DNA from: Ligustrum vulgare
Lineage: Eukaryota; Streptophyta; Magnoliopsida; Lamiales; Oleaceae
Assembly (NCBI GenBank): GCA_963555705.1
Contig: OY743190.1
Coordinates: 13,243,501-13,307,500 of the forward strand
DNA: 64,000 nucleotides
Direction of reading: 5' to 3'
Part shown: piece after piece, positions 55,717-64,000 of the stretch
Position numbering within the stretch: position 1 is the first letter of the stretch
Layout: each line of letters starts with the position of its first letter
The notes under the pieces: model-generated
Told to the model about the DNA's origin: nothing
Databases searched by the model: none
What the model saw: the letters and a program-made list of their open reading frames with translations, nothing else
Program-made: the position numbers and the translations under genes

Positions 55717-56179
55717 TGTTAGAATATGGAGAGCATATAGGATTTGAGGAACAAGAGAAAAATAGAGTAAACTTAGAATTTCTTATTACTTTTCTCCATG
55801 ACTTTTTCAAATGGCTAGAATACATGGGTATTTATTGGCTACACACCATGAACTACATTATTGCACACATCAACATTTAATTTCTATTCATTCACCTAGC
55901 CAAGTACATGCATAAACTCAAGAGACACATTCATGGAATTTAGAGTGTGTTTGATAAAAACTCAATTCCATGGAAATGTCACATCTGAGAAATTGCTTTC
56001 CTACTTGTTCCATTTGATACGAAGTTGGGATTGAAATTCGAATTCTAAGGCACAACCATTTGAAGTTCAGAATTGGCCAATTCATGGAATTGTAATTCTT
56101 TTCCACCTTTGGCTATCAAACACACCCTAAGTTCATGAATAGAATATTTCTAGAATATTTAATTTAGTTTATTAATTTA
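55717..56179 (-). repeat. 5' LTR of the copia element
   Basis: Plus-strand start TGTTAGAATATGG, end at about 56179. Without the MITE at 55943-56127 it would be about 276 bp. Confidence 0.8.
55943..56127. mobile_element. MITE inside the copia LTR
   Basis: Ends GAGTGTGTTTGATA and TATCAAACACACCC are inverted repeats around 185 bp; TA stands on each side. The 3' LTR stub lacks it, showing the empty site ('ggattttactaagttcat'). The ends match the MITE at 19580-19758. Confidence 0.8.
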
Positions 56180-56546
56180 GAACTCTTCATGTCTGATGGA
56201 TAAGCACAAAATTGAAATTTTACAAAAACATATCGAAAGAAACGAAGAGAAAAAATCGATTGCTTATTATATATATTTTTTTTTGAGTGTATCCGGATTT
56301 TTGGCCATTAGGCTTGAATTTTAGGAGATTTGAGTTGGTAGAAAAATGACAATTATGTATTGAAACTTGGAATTCTAAAGTACTGCCTTGTTAAAATCTT
56401 GTCAGTAAAACTCGGTGGGATAAAACTTGAATGATTGGGGGAAAAAAAGTACAACGTGATTCTCCCCTGAAGTGTGCAACCGAGTATTCATAAACCTTTT
56501 GAACATTGATATCATCAATTTCCTAGAATGTGTGTGTGTGTGTGTG
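56180..56546. other. Interval between copia and Cassandra
   Basis: AT-rich, no gene recognised; it ends in a (TG)n run (56529-56550) at the Cassandra boundary. Confidence 0.5.
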
Positions 56547-56599
56547 TGTGACACGCAGGCCAAGAAAGCTTAAAATATTTGATAGGTATTACTCATACC

Positions 56600-56720
56600 A
56601 ACAAGGTGGACCTTCTTTTCCTGAAGTCCATCATTAGAAACTTCACAGTTAAGCATGCTTGGCCTGGAGCAGTTCTACGATGGGTGACCTCCTGGGAAGT
56701 CTTCTTAGGGAGCGTACAAG
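56600..56720 (+). ncRNA. 5S rRNA-like segment of the left Cassandra LTR
   Basis: It keeps the internal promoter boxes (agttaagcatgctt, gatgggtgacctcctgggaa) at the spacing of 5S genes. The 5' part has diverged, so it is not a functional 5S rRNA gene. It could be transcribed by RNA polymerase III. Confidence 0.75.
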
Positions 56721-56997
56721 TGAGTACAAAGTATGCTGAAAAGACTCAAGTTGGTATAGTGGGGACAGTACGTAGTCATCTAATGGCCGAGACAACTCGT
56801 TAAGTTGGACTTGGGTCGTTACAAATGTTACAAATGATATTAGAGCCGGTCGCCAACCGAAAATTGGGAACTAAGTGCTATGTGAGACAAAGTGCTACAA
56901 CATAGGGCAAGAGCCACCTCTAGAATCCCAATGCCTGGCAATAGATCCTCAGATGGTTTAAGTACGACGAGGATGTCGCGAGTCTAACAGGAGTGAT

Positions 56998-57272
56998 TGT
57001 AATACCCAGCCTAGGAAAAGCTTAAAAATTTAATAGGTACTACTCATACCAAAGGTGCACCTTCTTTTCGGAAGTCCATATTTATAAACTCCAAAGTTAA
57101 GCATGCTTAGCTTGAAGCAATTCTATGATGGGTGACCCCCCAGGAAATTTTCTCATGGTGCATGTGAGTGATGACAAAACATGCTGAAAAGAACCATGTT
57201 GGTACAATGGGCACAGTACGTCGTCGATCTAACAACCGGAATAGCCCGTTAAGTGGGACCCGAGTAGTTACA
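56998..57272 (+). repeat. Right Cassandra LTR
   Basis: Begins TGTAATACCC and ends GTTACA. Its 5S-like core is more degraded than that of the left LTR. The 72-codon minus frame at 57107-57325 is not a gene. Confidence 0.85.
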
Positions 57273-57325
57273 ATATATATATTTATATATATGAAAGAAG
57301 TCCCTTTGTGTGTAGCCGATATCAT

Positions 57326-58961
57326 TGTTAGCCCAAGACTAAACTAACCAAGAGGGGGGTGAATTGGTTTATAAAACTTTTTCGATAAATAATCTCAAAC
57401 TTAAAAACCAATGGTACAAGTATTAGCACTTAGTGTTGCAAGTAACTTAACTATCAATTTAGTGTGCTATAAATGTGTAAACTTAATTGATAAAGCAAGT
57501 ATAGTACTTAGATATAGTGTTGCACAATATAAATTGATAGAATAGAGTAAGTGCAATGTAAGCAAGTAAAAGGGATAAGAGAATGCAAACGCGATTTATG
57601 GAGGTTCAATCAACCAACGTGATCTACGTCCCCCGTTACCGAGCTCTCCGTCACGAGCAAGGCCAAATCCACTATATTGGTAACTTACAACAAGGAGTAC
57701 CAAATCCTTAGGCGACTTACAACAAGGAGCACCTACCCTTAACCAACAATTGAGTTTTCACAAGGCTCTCGAAACCACAAGATATAATGAATTGAATTTA
57801 CAATTGAAATAACTCTCTTGACAAATGATATACTCAAATTAAGTACCGAGAGAGTTAGGCTAACACTTCAATAGATAGCAATGAATTAAGCTCGAGTGTT
57901 AGAGAAAAACTTTGATGCAAAAGATAATGAAAAGTTCAATGCAATCAAACAAAGTTTTTCAAATAATCTCTTGTTAAAATATTGAATCAAATTAAGTACC
58001 AAGAGATGCCACACTTGAATAATTAACAATAAGTTAAGCTCAAAGTGTTTAGGCAATGGAACTTTGATGAATCAAATGATAATGAAAATTGTAGCACAAA
58101 TAATCAAAGTTCCTTAATTGGAATTTCTCTCTTTTAAAAGATTAAAACAAGTTTAGAACAAAGAGAGACTTACACTTTAATTCCAATATGGCGTGAAGAT
58201 GTTGAAGAAGTTTAAACAATATAAAACCAAGAATCTTCACAAAAACTTTCTTTCAAAAACATTGATGAATTTTGATAAAACAAAGTTTGGATCAATCAAA
58301 GTTTTCTAATAAAGATAAAATATAAATCAAGAAAAATGAATTTTTCACAAGAAAGCTTTTCTAAAATCTTCTCTTAGTTGTTAAAAATGAATGCAAGAGA
58401 GAAGGCTATTTATAGAGCAAATTTCGCACATACTGTCTTTTGCGGTCGACCTATCCTGCCATGCGGTCGACCTCAATATAGCCGTTGGAGTTCAAAAATA
58501 GGCAGTGCGGTCGACCTGAAAAAATTTGCGGTCGACCTGAAAAATCAGGATTTCAAGATTTTGATTTTTCAAGGTTTTCTGATCAAAGTTGATTTTGAAA
58601 AAGATATTTTAATGCCTTTAAAAAATGTTACTTGAGCTTTATGAAGTGCATTGCCAACTATTGATGCATTAACCTTACATAAGATTGAAAAGCAATTTGT
58701 AAATGCTCAATTCTTTGTAGGCTCCATTGCTTGATCTTCATGCTTTCCGACTTGAAATTTGATCTTGAATATCTTCGATTCTTTCTTGATCTTCTTTGCG
58801 TCTCGTGTGCTTGATCACATAGTTTTGATAGACGATTTGAAAATTGAATGCTTCGAATATTTATCATTATATGAAACACTTAAAGCACACTTGTTAGCAA
58901 CACAATATATTCTTGTTTGTTATGATCAAAACAATAAGGTTAAGTTAACCATAGGTCAACA
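57326..58961 (-). repeat. 3' LTR of the Sirevirus-like element (full length)
   Basis: 1636 bp. Minus-strand TATA (CTATAAATAG, 58406-58415) with four GGTCGACC sites upstream (58444, 58465, 58509, 58530). The short frames here are repeated in the other LTR and are not genes. Confidence 0.93.
58444..58537. promoter_or_regulatory. Two pairs of GGTCGACC palindromes
   Basis: Starts at 58444/58465 and 58509/58530; the spacing is exactly 21 bp in both pairs. The nearest site is about 30 bp upstream of the minus-strand TATA box. Confidence 0.7.
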
Positions 58962-59345
58962 ATTTCCCCCTTTTTGATTATGAAAAACAAGATGATTTGT
59001 AATGATAATATAAGCAATTGAAGCGTATAATCAAAGCTTAGGGAAATGAGAATAATTGATAAGTTCATTTTTAGCATATATTCCCCCTATCTTATACAAA
59101 CCAATGAGGCATAATCTAGTATATAATATAATCCTTTTCATGCAAATAGATTATCCAAAGTCAAGCTAAAAACAAATCATCACCATATTTTCCCCCTTTT
59201 GGCATAAGCAAAAAGGTGACATTTATCTCTTAATCATGAGCATAGGTGTGATAAGCATAATAATGGGGCACAAGTAGAATATCTTGATTGTAATCATATT
59301 CTCCCTTAGTAAAGTATTCCCCCTTAGTAAAGCATTTGTAGCATG
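58962..59345 (-). other. Multiple polypurine tracts
   Basis: Minus-strand AAAGGGGGAA-type tracts occur at 58962-58976, 59081-59089, 59190-59200 and in two tandem copies near 59310-59325. The first adjoins the 3' LTR and is the expected primer; the others repeat it at about 110 bp steps. Confidence 0.7.
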
Positions 59346-59434
59346 AAATGAGTTAAAGGGTATAATAATGCATATCGGTGTTAAGCCATATCTTCGAGGT
59401 TTTTATCAAATATGTTGATCAATAGATTTCTAAA

Positions 59435-60544
59435 TCATTGATCATTCAAAGTCCAAGAGGTATCAAAGAAATTTACCTCATCCTCAATAGTCATGAAGCA
59501 CATGTTAACCACTTCATCTTGACTTTCATCTTCATCTTGCTCATCATCACTTTCATCCCAAGTGGCTTGTAGAGCTTTCTTTTTGAAGAATCTTTTCTTG
59601 CTTCTATACTTGGTACTTTTGTGACCGGGTTTGTCACAATTATAGCAAACAATCTTCTCATCTTTTTCGTCTCTCTTTTGGATTCGATGATTGTTGCGAA
59701 TGCCTCTCCACTTCTTGATAAGGATAGCAAGATCATCAAGTTCCTCATCACTTATGTTTGAGTTTGATGCGAATTTACCATGTGATGATTTAAGAGCAAT
59801 TTCGCGCTTGGCCTCTTCTTTTCCTTTTCTTGTCCTCTCCTTTGTTTCGACATTGTTGAACTCAAAAGTCATCAATGTTCCATAAAGCTCTTCCAATGGA
59901 TGTGTGTTGACGTCTATTGTGTTTTTGATCAACATCCTCAATGGATTCCAATCTTGGGAGAGAGACCTAAGAATTTTACTCACAAGTTCACCGTTAGTAA
60001 ATTTATGATCAAAGCCTTTAAGACCATTGACAATATCGGTAAAACGAGTAATCATGCAAGTAATGGGCTCATCTTGCTTCATAAAGAAATTTTCAAAATC
60101 TTTAAATAAAAGATTTGTCTTAGTTTCTTTCACTTTGCTTGTACCTATGTGTGTGATTTCTAATGTATGCCAAATATCAAATGCTGAATCACATCTGTAA
60201 ATACGATTAAATTCATTCTTATCCAAAGCACAATAAAGAATATTTTTGGCTCTAGCATTTAAAGTCAATTTTTTCCTATCATCATCATCATTATATTCCT
60301 CTCTAGGTTTTGAAATAGTTTGATCCGGTTTTCCACCAACCTTAATAACTTTAGTAAGCATATGAGGACCTTCTTCGATGACTTCCCAAATATTATAATC
60401 TATTGATTGAACAAAAATCATCATTCTAGTCTTCTGATAGTTATAATGTGTACCATCAAAGAAAGGAGGACGATTTGTAGAATGCCCCTCAAGATTATGG
60501 TTAGCCATAAACTCAAGATTGTAAAATCTTTTCAAAATGAGCAC
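59435..60544 (-). CDS. Sirevirus-like Gag, 369 residues
   Basis: The frame is uninterrupted from 60544 to the stop at 59435. A second ATG 36 nt in ('MANHNLEGHSTNRPPFFDGT') is the more usual gag start. Residues 13-200 form a copia Gag of the UBN2 type ('FFDGTHYNYQKTRMMIFVQS', 'YDIWHTL'-like 'SAFDIWHTLEITHIGTSKVK', 'LVSKILRSLSQDWNPLRMLI'). A knuckle follows (CYNCDKPGHKSTKY); its last Cys is Tyr, so zinc binding is doubtful. The C-terminus is acidic. Gag builds the virus-like particle. Survival of the frame suggests recent movement. Confidence 0.85.
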   Translation of the reverse strand: MLILKRFYNLEFMANHNLEGHSTNRPPFFDGTHYNYQKTRMMIFVQSIDYNIWEVIEEGPHMLTKVIKVGGKPDQTISKPREEYNDDDDRKKLTLNARAKNILYCALDKNEFNRIYRCDSAFDIWHTLEITHIGTSKVKETKTNLLFKDFENFFMKQDEPITCMITRFTDIVNGLKGFDHKFTNGELVSKILRSLSQDWNPLRMLIKNTIDVNTHPLEELYGTLMTFEFNNVETKERTRKGKEEAKREIALKSSHGKFASNSNISDEELDDLAILIKKWRGIRNNHRIQKRDEKDEKIVCYNCDKPGHKSTKYRSKKRFFKKKALQATWDESDDEQDEDESQDEVVNMCFMTIEDEVNFFDTSWTLNDQ

Positions 60545-60547
60545 CTA

Positions 60548-60560
60548 AGCTCTGATACCA
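60548..60560 (-). other. Primer binding site, tRNA-iMet
   Basis: Minus-strand TGGTATCAGAGCT, two bases inside the 5' LTR. Confidence 0.85.
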
Positions 60561-60562
60561 AT

Positions 60563-61657
60563 TGTTAGCCCAAGACTAAACTAACTAAGAGGGGGGTGAA
60601 TTGGTTTATAAAACTTTTTCGATAAATAATCTCAAACTTAAAAACCAATGGTACAAGTATGAGCACTTAGTGTTGCAAGTAACTTAACTATCAATTTAGT
60701 GTGCTATAAATGTGTAAACTTAATTGATAAAGCAAGTATAGTACTTAGATATAGTGTTGCACAATATAAATTGATAGAATAGAGTAAGTGCAATGTAAGT
60801 AAGTAAAAGGGATAAGAGAGTGCAAACGCGATTTATGGAGGTTCAATCAACCAATGTGATCTACGTCCCCCGTTACCGAGCTCTCCGTCACGAGCAAGGC
60901 CAAATCCACTATATTGGTAACTTACAACAAGGAGTACCAAATCCTTAGGTGACTTACAACAAGGAGCACCTACCCTTAACCAACAATCGAGTTTTCACAA
61001 GGCTCTCGAAACCACAAGATATAATGAATGCAAGAGAGAAGGCTATTTATAGAGCAAATTTCACACATACTGTCTTTTACGGTCGACCTATCCTGCCATG
61101 CGGTCGACCTCAATATAGCCGTTGCGAGAAAATAGCCGTTGGAGTTCAAAAATAGGCAGTGTGATCGACCTGAAAAAATTTGCGGTCGACCTGAAAGTGT
61201 CATGCGGTCGACCTATTAAATTTGCGGTCGACCTGAAAAATCTGGATTTCAAGATTTTGATTTTTCAAGGTTTTCTGATCAAAGTTGATTTTGAAAAAGA
61301 TATTTTAATGGCTTTAAAAAATGTTAGTTGAGCTTTATGAAGTGCATTTCCAACTATTGATGCATTAACCTTACATAAGATTGAAAAGCAATTTGTAAAT
61401 GCTCAATTCTTTGTAGGCTCCATTGCTTGATCTTCATGCTTTCCGACTTGAAATTTGATCTTGAATATCTTCGATTCTTTCTTGATCTTCTTTGCGTCTC
61501 GTGTGCTTGATCACATAGTTTTGATAGACGATTTGAAAATTGAATGCTTCGAATATTTATCATTATATGAAACACTTAAAGCACACTTGTTAGCAACACA
61601 ATATATTCTTGTTTGTTATGATCAAAACAATAAGGTCAAGTTAACCATAGGTCAACA
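60563..61657 (-). repeat. 5' LTR of the Sirevirus-like element with a 601-bp deletion
   Basis: 1095 bp. Relative to its partner it lacks the sequence between two AATGAAT words (57785 and 58386 in the partner). It has about 60 bp extra in the palindrome block, with six GGTCGACC-type sites, one of them mutated (gtgatcgacc). Confidence 0.93.
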
Positions 61658-61662
61658 ATCAT

Positions 61663-64000
61663 AACATTCTTCATAAGGTGGCTATGACTTTCTTCATTTG
61701 TTGCATACATTCTAGCATAATTAAAGGGTGGTGGTGTTGAATTATAGCCAGTGAACAGCTGTGATAATGTCTCAAAACCTTTCTAGGAAAATCTTATGGG
61801 ACAGAACATTTGCTAAGGGAAAAAGAGTACAGCCCGTATTCGTTCCTCTCATGGGGACATTAAAAGTATATTGATACAATCTCAAGTCTTTTCATCAAAT
61901 ATATCATTTATGATGAGCTTTCTATAAATCATTCATAGCTCATTTATGATGTACTGAACATACTATATCAAGAAATGTTTTACACTTTTACTAATTGACC
62001 GATTGTATTTTTCAAATATAGAATTGATTAACTTCTGGTGAATAATCAAATCTAGAATTCACTTCTGGTAACTAATAAAACATTATTCATTTATAGTGGA
62101 TAATTAAATATAAATTTGCATCTTGAAAATCAATTGCCTAGATATTCAAATATAATTCATAATAACAGTATGCTCCAATTTCAATTTCAATATATTCTAT
62201 TATATTATGAGGTCATTTGTATCATTCTTCATGTGATTTCATTTTATATATAAGAATCACATTTCATTCTATAGTGATTCTACTCTTAACTTATTGAATC
62301 TTTCAATGATTATATATGTATGTTCTTGCATCTTATAACCGCAATTTCTAATTTACAGGAGTATAATTAATCATTGAAATAGATATCAATTTCGACATAT
62401 AATATATAATCATTTCACTTCAAATCCCAACGTACCGCAATCAACTGGTATATCAAAGAATACTCCTAAAGTATCGAGATGAGAATCACACATTTTGATC
62501 TCTCATTGGTATATCAAAGAGCTCAAGCTAGTGATTTAGATTATAGTCTCATCCACCTGTGTCATGCTGGTTGCATGAAAAAATTCATGTGCAACGAGTC
62601 TTGTTTTACTACTATTTTTCATTTGCACAAATAACTACTGGATTTATACATTTAAGTGTTTGGACTTCAGGTCCTATAACAATAATCCCTACATTGGGAT
62701 TTTTATATTTGGCCAAAGTGTTATAGATTTCATAAATCTCGATCTCGTTTTTACAAAAGAGTTGTGTAATATATGTAATCGACTTATTTCTCGATTCCAT
62801 TTCATCTCAATATAGTAATAACATATAGAGATCTATTTATATTTTCTATCATCAGATACCTAGTCTTCTTTCATTTAGTTATGTCTCTTTTACTCACCAT
62901 GAGTATTTAGCTTCAAATGGATCATCTCAATTATTCAAGAAATATATATATTTTTTTGGAATCAATTGACATTACGCTTCAAGTGAGATCACTTTTTAGA
63001 CGTGTTTTAAATTATGAATTGTTTAATCTCCCCTTAATTCAAGAAAATCTTGTATTATATCAAACGGCTAAAAATGCCCGAACACATGTCATTCATAATT
63101 AGGGATATTATCTCAATCATATATCTCAATGCGTTTTGGTGAAGTGTATAAATTTCCCACTTCTTAGAAATCATAAATCTTCACAAGCTGATCACTGTTA
63201 AATCATATTGACATGTTTGTATATAAAATATTGTTGCATGTGAAATATTTCTTTTCAAATTGTTCTCATAGCAAATAACTAGAGGCTTTTAATCTTCTAA
63301 ACCATTAGCATTACATATTATCCCAACTAATTCGTAAAATCATTAATGATTTTGGGATATGTTCATGCTAACATTTATCACTTTATTCGAAATATCATTA
63401 CTTGAGCAAATAATCAGTAATTCATTTTCTTAGTGGGGTAATCGATTTTCTTTTGAGAATAAGTATCATTGAGAATTTATTAATCTGAAGAATCTTCTGG
63501 TTCTTCAATAAATGTCATTTTAAATTCTTAACAAATCTCATTATTGAACCGAGGTGATTCAACCGACCATGCTAAATTGTAGAAGTTCTGGTTCAATACA
63601 GTATTTATTTTACTCTTACGTATATATGAGCCTCTGGTTTGATACAATATTTATTTCACTTGTACGTATTTATGTATAGTACAAATCATAATATTTTTCC
63701 TTCTTTTATTATACCGAAAAAGGCCAGGGATAATATCCGAAGAAATAATTCTTGTCCCCACATCTTTCTTTCTTTTATTATATAGAAAAAGGTAATGGGC
63801 CAATATCTTAAGAAGATAATTCTCGTCCCAACATTTCGATATTTTATTCCCTTATTTCTTGGTGGAATCAATGTGACACGAAGCCACCGCTCTTTACGCG
63901 TTAAATAGTGCATTTAAATAGATCATTTGGGAAGAAGATTAGATTCATAAAAAATGGTTGTTATATTATCAAATATTAGCAAATACTATTCTAATCTTTG
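61663..64000. other. Unassigned AT-rich region with short direct repeats
   Basis: No gene, RNA or complete transposon recognised. Two ~55 bp direct repeats (near 63580-63675: 'tctggttcaatacagtattt' / 'tctggtttgatacaatattt') and two ~75 bp direct repeats (63700-63770 and 63770-63840: 'cttttattata', 'gaaaaagg', 'aagaaataattcttgtccc') occur near the window end. The small open frames have no recognisable domain. Confidence 0.5.

Larger units (their letters stand above)
50545..56179 (-). mobile_element. Ty1/copia element, broken and interrupted
   Basis: The 5' LTR is at 55717-56179 (with a MITE inside) and a 3' LTR stub at 50545-50631, preceded by a polypurine tract (50633-50644). The stub matches the distal part of the 5' LTR ('aagagacacattcatgga', 'atagaatatttctagaatat'). 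A primer site (GTAGTATCAGAGCC on the minus strand, 55701-55714) adjoins the 5' LTR. Coding order on the minus strand is gag, protease region, integrase, then a gap, then the end of RT and RNase H. The gap at 51521-53709 is filled by CACTA-type sequence, and the first half of RT is missing. Confidence 0.8.
56547..57272 (+). mobile_element. Cassandra-type TRIM with 5S rRNA-like LTRs
   Basis: Two ~275 bp LTRs (56547-56823; 56998-57272) flank about 175 bp. Each has a 5S-rRNA-like core: 'agttaagcatgctt' (box A region) and 'gatgggtgacctcctgggaa' (intermediate element and box C) in the left copy; the right reads 'gatgggtgaccccccaggaa'. After the left LTR is a degraded iMet primer site (TGATATTAGAGCC). 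There is no coding capacity. Cassandra elements are widespread in plants and use the 5S promoter. The target duplication cannot be judged because simple repeats adjoin both ends. Confidence 0.9.
57326..61657 (-). mobile_element. Gag-only Sirevirus-like copia element
   Basis: LTRs at 57326-58961 and 60563-61657 (TGTTAGCCC to GGTCAACA), with ATCAT immediately outside both (57321-57325; 61658-61662): an intact target duplication. An iMet primer site (TGGTATCAGAGCTT on the minus strand) adjoins the right LTR. Next to the left LTR are several polypurine-like tracts, a feature reported for Sireviruses. The 1.6 kb interior encodes only gag; protease, integrase and RT are absent. It would depend on enzymes from a full-length relative. 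Confidence 0.92.

Noticed and set aside
56579..56803. 74-codon plus-strand frame
   Set aside because: It covers the 5S-like core of the Cassandra LTR and is a chance frame.
58444..58537. Regularly spaced short repeats considered as a CRISPR array
   Set aside because: The units are 8-bp palindromes about 21 bp apart in an LTR of a plant element; there are no repeats of CRISPR length and no cas genes.
58658..58879. 73-codon minus frame, identical to 61354-61575
   Set aside because: Located in both LTRs of the Sirevirus-like element; identity follows from LTR origin and no domain is present.
61663..64000. Possible integrated pararetrovirus or Helitron
   Set aside because: I saw no polymerase, coat, Rep or helicase reading and no diagnostic termini.

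Overview
This window is repeat-dense nuclear DNA from a flowering plant, most likely a eudicot; I could not identify the family. The evidence is one intact intron-containing LRR receptor-kinase gene (20005-27270) surrounded by almost every class of plant transposon: Tat-type, Athila-type and chromovirus Ty3/gypsy, Ty1/copia including a Sirevirus-like element, a Cassandra TRIM carrying 5S rRNA, CACTA, a MULE, a SINE and several MITEs. There is no prokaryotic signal (no operons, no CRISPR).

Layout. 1-560: truncated Athila-like LTR. 561-2863: non-coding DNA with a dispersed repeat (copy A) and two MITEs. 2864-10385: Tat-lineage gypsy remnant on the minus strand, with a broken pol, two minisatellites and a broken antisense (plus-strand) gene. 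11869-14691: MULE transposase/OTU-protease fusion pseudogene. 16540-19870: about eight degenerate ~250 bp modules upstream of the kinase gene, interrupted by a CACTA element and three MITEs. 20005-27270: the kinase gene, an 8-exon model of 1221 codons, followed at 27700 by a broken copy of its last exon.

28176-45257: a complete Athila-type element (5-bp target duplication) with gag and protease but no polymerase. Nested in it are a 2.97 kb non-autonomous LTR element (30859-33824) and a decayed chromovirus (34030-39396), each with its own perfect 5-bp target duplication. The Athila insertion split copy B of the repeat seen intact at 935-1260. 46581-56179: a tangle of a CACTA transposase remnant, a broken copia element and a second CACTA element that captured exons of a host copper amine oxidase. 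56547-57272: Cassandra. 57326-61657: gag-only Sirevirus-like element with target duplication. 61663-64000: unassigned AT-rich DNA.

The most unusual signals are two. First, pairs of 8-bp CpG-bearing palindromes spaced about 20-25 bp (roughly two helical turns) recur in four LTR families; where a TATA box is visible they lie upstream of it. Between two homologous LTRs the palindrome core has changed on both arms while the flanking sequence stayed alignable. Second, the kinase gene contains an LRR exon block duplicated in tandem and an old coding exon that now forms the end of intron 1, with a newly formed splice acceptor. All functions are inferred by reading the sequence; no database search or alignment software was run.
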